From contig CAVZDP010000003.1 of assembly GCA_963774075.1 (NCBI GenBank), forward strand, positions 558,001-622,000: a DNA stretch of 64,000 bases, in the 5' to 3' direction. A model generated the notes under the pieces. That model searched no databases. It was not told where the DNA came from and worked only from the letters and a program-made list of their open reading frames with translations. The DNA is from JBBQNR01 sp963774075 (GTDB taxonomy: Bacteria > Actinomycetota > Thermoleophilia > Solirubrobacterales > JBBDJG01). A program made the position numbers and the translations under genes. Positions 26,609 through 34,002 of the stretch are shown here, one piece after another (position 1 is the first letter of the stretch; each line of letters opens with the position of its first letter).

Positions 26609-28015
26609 GTGGCGGTAGCTTCAGCCGGCACGGCGCTCGCTCCGCCCCAGAACATGGAGGCCGAGGAGTCGGTCCTCGGTGCCTTGCTCCTCGGCGCGGA
26701 GGGTGCGATCGCACAGATAGCGGTCGACGTGCGGCTGCGGCCGAACGACTTCTACCGCGACTCCCACCGCTCCATCTTCAAGGCGATACTGGCGCTCAAC
26801 GCGAAGAACGAGCCGGTGGACGTCGTCACTGTCTGCGCAGAGCTGGAGGAGGCCGGCGATCTCGAGAAGGCGGGCGGCAAGCCGTACGTCCACCAGCTCG
26901 TCTCGTCAGTCCCCGCGGCCGGGAACGCTCGCCATTACGGCCAGCTCGTAAAGGGGCAGGCAAAGCTGCGGGAGCTGCTCGACATCTCACACCGCATCCA
27001 GGCACGGGTGATCGAGCGCACCGGCGAGCCGCAGGACCTGCTCCAGGACGCCGAGCGCTGGCTGTTCGACGTCGCGCACTCCGAGGCCACCGGCGACTTC
27101 CGAGCGATCGAGGAGATCCTGCACGAGCACCTCGACGCCCTCGAGCGCCTCTCGCGCGAGGGCCAGTCGATGACCGGCACGCCGGCGGGCTTCCGGGACA
27201 TCGACGACATCACCGGCGGCTTCCAGAAGTCGAACTTGATCGTGCTGGCCGCCCGTCCCTCCATGGGCAAGAGCGCCCTCGTCGCCAACATCGCCGAGAA
27301 CGTCGCGGTCAAGTACGAGAAGCCCGTCGCACTGTTCTCGCTCGAGATGTCGGAGACCGAGCTCGCTCAGCGCTTCATTGCGAGCCAGGCCCGCATGTCG
27401 GGGGACAAGCTCCGCAAGGGCCAGGTCGCCCGTAGCGACTGGCCTCGGGTGATCAAGGCATGCCATGCGCTGGAGCGCGCGCCGCTCTGGATCGACGACT
27501 CCTCCGACATGGACATCCTCGAGCTGCGTGCGAAGGCGCGCCGCCTCCAGGCACGAGAGATGCCCAGGGGTGGTCTCGGGCTCATCATCGTGGACTATCT
27601 CCAGCTCATGCGCCCGGATCGAGCCTCCGAGAGCCGCGTGGAGCAGGTCGGCCAGATGAGCCGGGGACTGAAGGTCCTCGCGCGCGAGCTGAACGTCCCC
27701 GTGCTGGCGGTCTCGCAGCTCAACCGGGCGGCCGAGCAGCGGCCCGACAAGCGCCCGATGCTGTCGGACCTTCGCGAGAGCGGTCAGATCGAGCAGGACG
27801 CCGACCTCGTGATGTTTATCTACCGCGACGAGTACTACAACAAGGAAACGGAAGACCCGGGCACGGCGGAGATCAGCATCGCGAAGCACCGCAACGGGCC
27901 GGCCGGGCTGACCGTGAAGCTGTCGTTCCTGGAGCGCTTTCCGAAGTTCGCGAGCCTCGCTCGCGCCGAGGCGCCGCTCGAGCAGCCGGCGGGCGAGGGC
28001 GCGCCGCTCCAATGA
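26609..28015 (+). CDS. dnaB: Replicative DNA helicase DnaB
   Basis: A 468-residue helicase. The N-terminal helical domain begins PPQNMEAEESVLGALLL. The RecA-like domain has Walker A ARPSMGKSAL (about 218-226), FSLEMSETELAQRF, Walker B LGLIIVDYLQLM, SQLNRAAEQRPDKRPMLSDL and the arginine-finger region KHRNGP. No intein interrupts it. It unwinds DNA ahead of the replisome. GTG start; its TGA overlaps the ATG of the DnaC-like gene by 4 bases, pointing to coupled production of helicase and loader. Confidence 0.96.
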   Translation: MAVASAGTALAPPQNMEAEESVLGALLLGAEGAIAQIAVDVRLRPNDFYRDSHRSIFKAILALNAKNEPVDVVTVCAELEEAGDLEKAGGKPYVHQLVSSVPAAGNARHYGQLVKGQAKLRELLDISHRIQARVIERTGEPQDLLQDAERWLFDVAHSEATGDFRAIEEILHEHLDALERLSREGQSMTGTPAGFRDIDDITGGFQKSNLIVLAARPSMGKSALVANIAENVAVKYEKPVALFSLEMSETELAQRFIASQARMSGDKLRKGQVARSDWPRVIKACHALERAPLWIDDSSDMDILELRAKARRLQAREMPRGGLGLIIVDYLQLMRPDRASESRVEQVGQMSRGLKVLARELNVPVLAVSQLNRAAEQRPDKRPMLSDLRESGQIEQDADLVMFIYRDEYYNKETEDPGTAEISIAKHRNGPAGLTVKLSFLERFPKFASLARAEAPLEQPAGEGAPLQ

Positions 28016-28761
28016 GCGCCCCTGACGGGCGAGCGAGCGCGTCGTGGACCTGCCCCCGCTGTGAGGGCAGCGGCTTCCTCCTGGACGAGAACGACGAGGC
28101 CGTGCCCTGCGACTGCTACGAGTTCCGGATCCGCAGGGCGCGCTCCAGCGGCATCTCCTCGGTGATCCCTCGCAAATATCGCGGCGCGTCGTTCGACCGC
28201 TTCCCCGTTACGGAGCTCGATCCAACGGTCGTGCGCGACGTGCGCCAGTTCGTCGGCAAGCTCGAGCGCAACCTCGACCAGGGACATGGCCTGTGGTTCA
28301 TGGGCGACGTCGGCACCGGCAAGACGACGCTGGCGATGCTCGTGGCCCGCGAGGCGCTCGACCGTGGACGCACGGTGGCGATCTACTCCGTCCCACGCCT
28401 GCTTGCGGTTATCCGCGGCAGCTACGAGGCCGGCCAGGACGAGCGCTCGTACCTCGAGTTGTTCAGCAAGCTCATAACCGTCGACCTGCTGTACCTGGAC
28501 GACCTTGGCGCCGAGAAACAGACCGACTGGGTGCTGGAGCAGCTCTACTCGCTGGTGAACGAGCGCTACGCCGAGGAGCGCTCGATCCTGGCCACGACCA
28601 ACCTGCCCTCGGGCGACACGATGGCCGCGCAGATGAACGCGCTCGAGGGCCAGATCGGCAAGCGCACGGTCTCACGCCTGCTGGAGATGACCGACCAGCT
28701 CGTGATGTTCGGACCGGATCTACGCGACCGCTACGATCCCGCCCGCTCGGCCCTGGGCTGA
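28012..28761 (+). CDS. DnaC/DnaI/IstB-type AAA+ ATPase with N-terminal zinc motif (putative helicase loader)
   Basis: A 249-residue protein. The N-terminus has four Cys (residues 14, 17, 33, 35; CPRC...CDC) forming a probable zinc knuckle. The AAA+ domain has Walker A GDVGTGKTTL (about 97-105), Walker B LLYLDDLGAEK and sensor I LATTNLP. Bacillus DnaI and its kin share this Zn-plus-AAA+ layout and load DnaB. Direct 4-base overlap with dnaB makes helicase loading the best hypothesis; many actinobacteria use DciA instead, which makes this gene informative. Confidence 0.85.
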   Translation: MSAPDGRASASWTCPRCEGSGFLLDENDEAVPCDCYEFRIRRARSSGISSVIPRKYRGASFDRFPVTELDPTVVRDVRQFVGKLERNLDQGHGLWFMGDVGTGKTTLAMLVAREALDRGRTVAIYSVPRLLAVIRGSYEAGQDERSYLELFSKLITVDLLYLDDLGAEKQTDWVLEQLYSLVNERYAEERSILATTNLPSGDTMAAQMNALEGQIGKRTVSRLLEMTDQLVMFGPDLRDRYDPARSALG

Positions 28762-28780
28762 GCCCTCGGACAGCAGCGCC

Positions 28781-28786
28781 TAGACT
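28781..28786 (+). promoter_or_regulatory. Putative -10 element (TAGACT) of purA, leaderless arrangement
   Basis: TAGACT is followed by 9 bases and then the purA ATG, with no ribosome-binding site. The identical hexamer with identical 9-base spacing precedes the hemB ATG (57673-57678, minus strand). Transcription starting about 7 bases downstream would place the 5' end within a few bases of the start codon. Confidence 0.5.
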
Positions 28787-28795
28787 TTTCTCACA

Positions 28796-30115
28796 ATGCC
28801 CGGTCTGGTAGTAGTGGGCGCCCAATGGGGCGACGAGGGGAAGGGGAAGGTCACCGACCTGCTCGCGGAGGGGGCCGACCTCGTGATCCGCTTTCAGGGC
28901 GGCAACAATGCCGGCCACACGATCGTACGCGGCGACGAGGAGTACAAGTTCCACCTCATCCCTTCCGGGATTCTGTACCCCGGTCTCGCGTGCGCGATCG
29001 GCAACGGGGTCACCATCGATCCGCGCGTGCTCCTCGACGAGATCGAGGGCCTCAAGCGCCGCAACGTGGACGTAAGCGGCCTGCACGTGTCGGCGAACGC
29101 TCACCTGATCATGCCCTACCACATCTTCCTCGACCAGGCAGGCGAGGCGAAGCTCGGCCGGCTCCGGATTGGCACCACGCGGCGCGGCATCGGCCCGTGC
29201 TACGCGGACAAGGCGGCACGACTCGGCATCCGTGTCCAGGACCTCCTCGACGAGAAGATCCTGCGCAAGAAGATCATGGCGGCGCTCGAGCCCAAGCGCC
29301 ACGCGCTGCGCCCGCATGCCAAGGACCCCGCTCTCGACCTGCACGCGATGACCGAGGCGTACGTGACCTTCGGCCACCGCCTCGAGCCGTACATCTCCGA
29401 CACGGCCAAGGTCTGCTACGAGACGCTGCGCGGGGGCGGCAGCGTCGTCTTCGAGGGCGCACAGGGGACACTGCTGGACATCGACCACGGCACGTATCCG
29501 TTCGTCACCTCGTCGAACCCCGTCGCGGGGGCGGCATGCGTGGGCGCCGGTGTCGGGCCGAAGGAGATCGACGAGGTCTGGGGAGTGGCCAAGGCCTACG
29601 CGACGCGCGTGGGCGCGGGGCCGTTCGCCACCGAGCTCGAGGACGAGATCGGACGGCACATGCTCGAGCGCGGGAAGGAGTACGGAACGACCACCGGGCG
29701 ACAGCGTCGCTGCGGCTGGCTCGACCTGGTGGCGCTGCGCTATGCGTCTCGCATCAACGGCCTGACCGGCCTCGTCGTCACCAAGCTCGACGTGCTGTCT
29801 GGGATCGACCCGATTCAGGTCTGCACCAGCTATCGCCATCCCGACGGTGCCGTCTTCGACGACTTTCCGTACCACCAGTCGATTCTCCACGCCTCCGAGG
29901 CGGTGTACGAGGAGCTGCCGGGCTTCGAGGAGGAGATAGGCGATTGCCGCACGCCCGCCGATCTCCCGGAGGCCGCACGGGCGTACCTGGAGCTGATCGC
30001 CGAGTTCGTCGACGTGCCAATCAAGCTCGTGGGCGTCGGGCCCGGTCGCGAGCAGGTCGTGTGGATGGACGGCGAAGCGCCGGAACGTCGCCGCGCGAAC
30101 GCGGCGGTCGCGTAG
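28796..30115 (+). CDS. purA: Adenylosuccinate synthetase
   Basis: A 439-residue enzyme that joins IMP and aspartate with GTP hydrolysis in AMP synthesis. The GTP-binding loop QWGDEGKGK (about 9-17), GGNNAGHT, GPCYADKAAR, FEGAQGTLLDIDHGTYPFVTSS and the C-terminal KLDVLSG block are all present and length is normal. It is monocistronic or the end of the replication cluster; a likely own promoter lies just upstream with a leaderless start. Confidence 0.96.
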   Translation: MPGLVVVGAQWGDEGKGKVTDLLAEGADLVIRFQGGNNAGHTIVRGDEEYKFHLIPSGILYPGLACAIGNGVTIDPRVLLDEIEGLKRRNVDVSGLHVSANAHLIMPYHIFLDQAGEAKLGRLRIGTTRRGIGPCYADKAARLGIRVQDLLDEKILRKKIMAALEPKRHALRPHAKDPALDLHAMTEAYVTFGHRLEPYISDTAKVCYETLRGGGSVVFEGAQGTLLDIDHGTYPFVTSSNPVAGAACVGAGVGPKEIDEVWGVAKAYATRVGAGPFATELEDEIGRHMLERGKEYGTTTGRQRRCGWLDLVALRYASRINGLTGLVVTKLDVLSGIDPIQVCTSYRHPDGAVFDDFPYHQSILHASEAVYEELPGFEEEIGDCRTPADLPEAARAYLELIAEFVDVPIKLVGVGPGREQVVWMDGEAPERRRANAAVA

Positions 30116-30141
30116 CGCCCGACTGGATCAGGGCCGCCCGA

Positions 30142-30831
30142 TCAGGCCGGCGCGGGTGGCAGCTGGTGGCGCTCTTCGAGCGCGCGCTCGCCGCGGCGCA
30201 GGATTCGGAGCGCGATGACGGTCGCGGCCAGCAGCGAGGCCGTGGCGGCCGTGATCTGGATCCCGACCAGCCCGTCCCGAGACCAGTACACGTCCTCGAG
30301 CGACAGCAGGAGCGCCGACTCGTCGAAGGTCAGGCCCATACCGATGCCCAGCGGAATCGCGAGCGTCTCGCGCAAGGCGTCGTCGCGGACGAACACCGCG
30401 GCGGCCCCCGCTCCGAACGCGAGCAGGATGCCGGGGATGAAGTGGTGTATGTGCGTGCGGCCGACGATCACGTCGAAGAACGGGCGCACGCCATGCCGCT
30501 TCCCGAACGCCGTCAGCCGGATCATGCTCGAAGAGATCACGAACGCGGACAACAGATTGAAGAGCGCCGTCTCGCCACTCGCCGCCTCGCGATAGCCGCG
30601 CCTGGAAACCTCGACCGTGTCGAGCGCCGCCCGGGCGCCGGTCTGGATTACCCCGGGCGCCGTAACGGTGTCCTCGGCCACCACGCGCCGGCGCCACAAC
30701 CGGCCCACCTCGCCGACAGCCACCGCGCCCACGGTCGTGAGCGCCACGATTCCCATCAGAAGGGTGCGTTGCTCGAGGCGGTCGAGTCGCCTGATGCGAT
30801 GCACCCGCGACCGGCGCGGCAGGCGTGCCAT
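30142..30831 (-). CDS. Conserved integral membrane protein with HIHH motif (unknown function)
   Basis: A 229-residue protein with about five membrane segments. Distinctive features are RTHIHHFIPGILLAF in mid-protein and GMGLTFDESALLLSLEDVYW later; this His/Asp/Glu-rich pair recurs in uncharacterised actinobacterial membrane proteins I recognise by pattern, but no activity is known to me. A basic N-terminus (MARLPRRSRVHRIRRLDRLE) precedes the first segment. It lies at the 3' end of the polysaccharide cluster, 11 bases after the acetyltransferase, and converges on purA. Confidence 0.65.
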   Translation of the reverse strand: MARLPRRSRVHRIRRLDRLEQRTLLMGIVALTTVGAVAVGEVGRLWRRRVVAEDTVTAPGVIQTGARAALDTVEVSRRGYREAASGETALFNLLSAFVISSSMIRLTAFGKRHGVRPFFDVIVGRTHIHHFIPGILLAFGAGAAAVFVRDDALRETLAIPLGIGMGLTFDESALLLSLEDVYWSRDGLVGIQITAATASLLAATVIALRILRRGERALEERHQLPPAPA

Positions 30832-30842
30832 GCGGCGCCCTC

Positions 30843-31562
30843 TCACCGCCACCGCTCCAGGAAGTCCTCCGGAGGCACCTCCCGCACCTGCCGGGCGGGC
30901 ACTCCCATCATCACCGCTCTGCGAGGCACGTCGCGTGCCACGACCGCGCCCGCCGCGATGAACGCCTCTTCGCCGACCTCCACGCCGGGCAGCAAGACTG
31001 CGCCCGCTCCGACGCGACAGGCCCTGCGCAGGGTCGGGCCCTGCAGCTTCAGGCCGCGCTCGTGGCGGGCCATCGCGTTGTCGTTCGCCGTCACCACGCC
31101 GGGCCCGACGAAGACGTAGTCCTCGACGACCGAGTTGGCGGTCAGATAGCAGTTCGACTGCACCCGCACGTCGGTGCCGATCGTGACGTCGTTGTCGACC
31201 GCGGTACCGCGACCGATCACGGTGTCGCGCCCGATCGAGGTGCGCTCGCGTACCTGTGCCTGATCTCCGACGATCGCGCGCTCGCCGACGTGCGCGCCCG
31301 CGTACAGGACCGCGCCGGCGCACACCACGGCGCCGGCATCGATCAGCAGCGGCTCGAGCTCGGCTACCACCGTCGTGGAGTGCTTGCCGAAACGCGGACG
31401 CTTGCCGAGCACGGCGCAGTCCTGGATCTCGCAGCCGTCGCCTATGACCGTGCCGCTGTGGATGACGACGCCGCCTCCCATCTCGAGGTCGGTGCCGAGC
31501 TGCACCTCGTGCCCCAACATCAGCCCCGGGGCGAGCTCGGATGGATGCACGCAGAGCTTCAA
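30843..31562 (-). CDS. Left-handed beta-helix (hexapeptide) acyltransferase
   Basis: A 239-residue protein made almost wholly of hexapeptide repeats ([LIV]GxxxxI/V type, for example IGDGCEIQDCAVLG and IGRDTVIGRGTAVDNDVTIG), with a GPTLRRACRVGAGAVLLPGVEVG block and the C-terminal MGVPARQVRE typical of sugar O/N-acetyltransferases such as WbbJ/WlbB. It probably acetylates an amino-sugar nucleotide made with the neighbouring dehydrogenase and epimerase. TTG start, 13 bases after the dehydrogenase stop. Confidence 0.8.
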   Translation of the reverse strand: MKLCVHPSELAPGLMLGHEVQLGTDLEMGGGVVIHSGTVIGDGCEIQDCAVLGKRPRFGKHSTTVVAELEPLLIDAGAVVCAGAVLYAGAHVGERAIVGDQAQVRERTSIGRDTVIGRGTAVDNDVTIGTDVRVQSNCYLTANSVVEDYVFVGPGVVTANDNAMARHERGLKLQGPTLRRACRVGAGAVLLPGVEVGEEAFIAAGAVVARDVPRRAVMMGVPARQVREVPPEDFLERWR

Positions 31563-31575
31563 GGCAGTCGGGGCG

Positions 31576-32610
31576 CTAGCGCGCGAGCTCCAGCCGCTCG
31601 GCCACTCCGCCGGCGTTCAACGAGCGTTGCAGCGCCCCGAGCACGCGCACCACGCGCAGACCGCTCTCCACGCCGGAGCGAGGCTCGCTGCCGGTGCGCA
31701 CGCATTCGACGAACTGCCGGCACTCGATGCGAAGCGGCTCCTCGTTCGAGATCTGGGGGCTCGTGACGTCACCCGAGCGGGTGATGTACTCGCCGTAGTT
31801 GTGGAAGTCGGGGTCGAAGCCCTTGTCGTAGAGGGTGACCTTGCGCTCGAGCGCCATGTCGTCGAAGGTCGCCATTCGCTGCGAGCCAACGAGCGTGAAG
31901 CGGCGCTCCTTGTGCGGGTCGAGCCACGACAGGTGCATGTGGGCTATACGCCCGGAGGGAAAGCGCAGGTTGCAGAAGACCACGTCCTCGACCCCCTCGC
32001 GCACGCAGGACTCCCCGTGCGCCACGACCTCGTCCGGCTCCTCGCCGTCGAGCAGCTTCAGCACGACCGAGACATCATGGGCGCCGAGGCTCCAGAGGGC
32101 GTTCTCGTCTTCGCGGATCTTCCCGAGGTTGAGGCGCTTCGAGTAGATGTAGTAGAGGTCGCCGAGTGCCCCGGAGTCGAGGATCTCCTTCAGCTTCAAG
32201 ACGCCCGGGTGATACTCGAGCAGGTGCCCAACCATGAGGATGCGACCACTCGACTCGGCGGCGTCGGCGACCGCGGCCGCCTCCTCGACCGAACGCGCGA
32301 GGGGCTTCTCCACGAAGCAGTGCTTGCCCGCCCGCAGCACGCGCTGTGCGAGATCGGCGTGCGATGCGACCCCGGTGGCCACCGCCACGGCGTCAAGGGC
32401 CGGATCGGCGAGCAGCTCCTCGAGGTTGTCGGTGAAGCGCGCGAACGGGAAGGTGCGGGCCCAGCGATCGCGCGCCTCGGCCGAGGAGTCGCAGCACCAC
32501 GCAAGCTCGCAGCCGTCGAGGGCGGCGAAGTTGCGCGCGAGGTTGGGTCCCCAGTAACCGAGACCGACGACCCCAACCCGCACATCCGCGCTCATTGCGC
32601 TCGCGGCCAT
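31576..32610 (-). CDS. Gfo/Idh/MocA-family NAD(P)-dependent sugar dehydrogenase
   Basis: A 344-residue protein. The N-terminal Rossmann fold has VGVVGLGYWGPNLARNF, and the cofactor/substrate region has the family motif CFVEKPLA with the catalytic Lys. The C-terminal alpha/beta domain carries LWSLGAHDVSVVL with the His expected near the active site. The strong similarity of layout to WlbA/WbpB-type UDP-GlcNAcA 3-dehydrogenases and the flanking acetyltransferase suggest UDP-sugar modification for a surface glycan. ATG 32610 chosen; ATG 32595 is possible. Confidence 0.85.
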   Translation of the reverse strand: MAASAMSADVRVGVVGLGYWGPNLARNFAALDGCELAWCCDSSAEARDRWARTFPFARFTDNLEELLADPALDAVAVATGVASHADLAQRVLRAGKHCFVEKPLARSVEEAAAVADAAESSGRILMVGHLLEYHPGVLKLKEILDSGALGDLYYIYSKRLNLGKIREDENALWSLGAHDVSVVLKLLDGEEPDEVVAHGESCVREGVEDVVFCNLRFPSGRIAHMHLSWLDPHKERRFTLVGSQRMATFDDMALERKVTLYDKGFDPDFHNYGEYITRSGDVTSPQISNEEPLRIECRQFVECVRTGSEPRSGVESGLRVVRVLGALQRSLNAGGVAERLELAR

Positions 32611-32623
32611 CAAGGAGGCGAGT

Positions 32624-33712
32624 CTACTGGCGGGCCCACTCGGTGAGCGCATCCACCACGCGCTCGCCTGCCCGGCCGCCCCCGTAGAGCTCGGGATGAT
32701 TCCGGGGGTGTGAGAGGGTCCGCAGGGCTTTCAGGACCTCCTCCACCTCGAGCCCCACGAGCCGGTTCCAGCCAAGCTCAACCGTCTCCACCCATTCGGT
32801 GCTCTCGCGTAGCGTCAGGCAGGGCACCGAGAGCAGGTACGCCTCCTTCTGAACGCCGCCCGAGTCGGTCAGGACGGCGGAGGCGTCTCGAAGGAGCGCA
32901 AGGAAGTCGACATAGCCCAGCGGCTTGGTCAGTACCAGCCCCTCGACTCCTTGCAGGCGCTTCATCAGGCCCGCGGCGTCGAGTCGTGCGCGCGTGCGGG
33001 GATGGACGGGGAACACTGCCGGCTTCGGCAGCGCCACGAGCAGGTCCACCAGCCGGCGCAGCCGAACCTCGTCGTCGACGTTTCCCGCTCGGTGCGCCGT
33101 GACCACGAGATAGGACCCGGGCTCGAGGCCGAACCGCCGGAGCACCTCAGATCGCTCGGCGGCCACAGGTGCCATCGTCAAAGTCACGTCGGCCATGACG
33201 TCTCCGACCAGTCGCACGCCCTCATCTATTCCCTCGGCGTTCAAATTGGTCACCGCCGTCTGCGTCGAGCACAGGCAGAGGTCGGCGAGGTGGTCGGCGA
33301 GGATGCGGTTTCGCTCCTCGGGCATGGCGGGGTCGAACGACCGCATGCCGGCCTCGACGTGCGCGAGCGGGAGCTCGAGCAGCGCCGTCGTCAGCGCCCC
33401 GGCAAGCGTCGAGTTGGTGTCGCCGTACACGAGCGCGATGTCGGTCTTCGCCGCGCGCGCCACCGGCTCGAGCGCGTGCATGATCGCCGCCACCTGCTCC
33501 GCGTGGTCCCCCGAGCCGATGCCAAGCTCGTGCTCAGGCTTGGGCAGCCGCAACTCTCGGAAGAAGACTGCGGACAATTCGTCGTCGTAATGTTGGCCGG
33601 TGTGTACAAGGATCTCCTCGTGACGCTCGCGCAGACGGCGCGACACAGCGGCCGCCTTCACGAACTGAGGACGGTTGCCGACGATCGTGAGCACTCGCAA
33701 CTTGGCTGCCAT
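32624..33712 (-). CDS. wecB: UDP-N-acetylglucosamine 2-epimerase (non-hydrolysing)
   Basis: A 362-residue GT-B-fold epimerase converting UDP-GlcNAc to UDP-ManNAc. Visible motifs are VGNRPQFVKAA, HTGQHYDD, VYGDTNSTLAGA, HVEAGMRSFD, PEERNRILAD, TAHRAGNVDD and TDSGGVQKEAY. It heads the minus-strand surface-sugar cluster and supplies UDP-ManNAc-type precursors to the following dehydrogenase and acetyltransferase. The ATG follows TAAAGA by about 11 bases and has no clear ribosome site. The frame is open upstream of the ATG, but that part has no family similarity. Confidence 0.9.
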   Translation of the reverse strand: MAAKLRVLTIVGNRPQFVKAAAVSRRLRERHEEILVHTGQHYDDELSAVFFRELRLPKPEHELGIGSGDHAEQVAAIMHALEPVARAAKTDIALVYGDTNSTLAGALTTALLELPLAHVEAGMRSFDPAMPEERNRILADHLADLCLCSTQTAVTNLNAEGIDEGVRLVGDVMADVTLTMAPVAAERSEVLRRFGLEPGSYLVVTAHRAGNVDDEVRLRRLVDLLVALPKPAVFPVHPRTRARLDAAGLMKRLQGVEGLVLTKPLGYVDFLALLRDASAVLTDSGGVQKEAYLLSVPCLTLRESTEWVETVELGWNRLVGLEVEEVLKALRTLSHPRNHPELYGGGRAGERVVDALTEWARQ

Positions 33713-33814
33713 TCTTAACGGGATCTTTAGGGGCGCGGCGGTCTGAAACCGGATAAAGTCCGCTTGCCGGGGCTTGGTGACCCGGCGCAGGTAGATATAG
33801 GCGGGAGGACGCAG

Positions 33815-33910
33815 ATGCGACAGTTGGCAAGGGGAAGTCTCGTGACCGGCCTGACGCTGGCACGTCACGTGCTGCGTTACGTCAGCTACCAGATCGCCGT
33901 CAGGCGTTAG
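33815..33910 (+). CDS. Possible small protein ORF upstream of the MMPL gene (31 aa)
   Basis: An ATG with a strong GGGAGG site 7 bases upstream opens a 31-residue frame, MRQLARGSLVTGLTLARHVL then RYVSYQIAVRR. It is basic and amphipathic, and its start resembles that of the MMPL protein (MRQLAR in both). It lies in the 290-base gap between divergent wecB and the MMPL gene. It could be a small membrane-associated protein or a leader ORF; there is no family evidence. Confidence 0.35.
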   Translation: MRQLARGSLVTGLTLARHVLRYVSYQIAVRR

Positions 33911-34002
33911 CAGCAAGCGCCGGTGCGGACCGGCGTGCATGCGCCCGGCGATGCGGGCTGCCTGTATAAAGAAATTCGGATGACCAGACAAGCGCTGCCC
34001 GC

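Noticed and set aside
33720..33735. Third copy of the 3'-end element (CTTTAGG match)
   Set aside because: Only seven bases match; neither hairpin nor the linker is present.
33713..33991. N-terminal extension of WecB to 33991
   Set aside because: The extension has no family similarity, and a good ATG at 33712 gives the normal epimerase start MAAKLRVLTIVGNRPQF.
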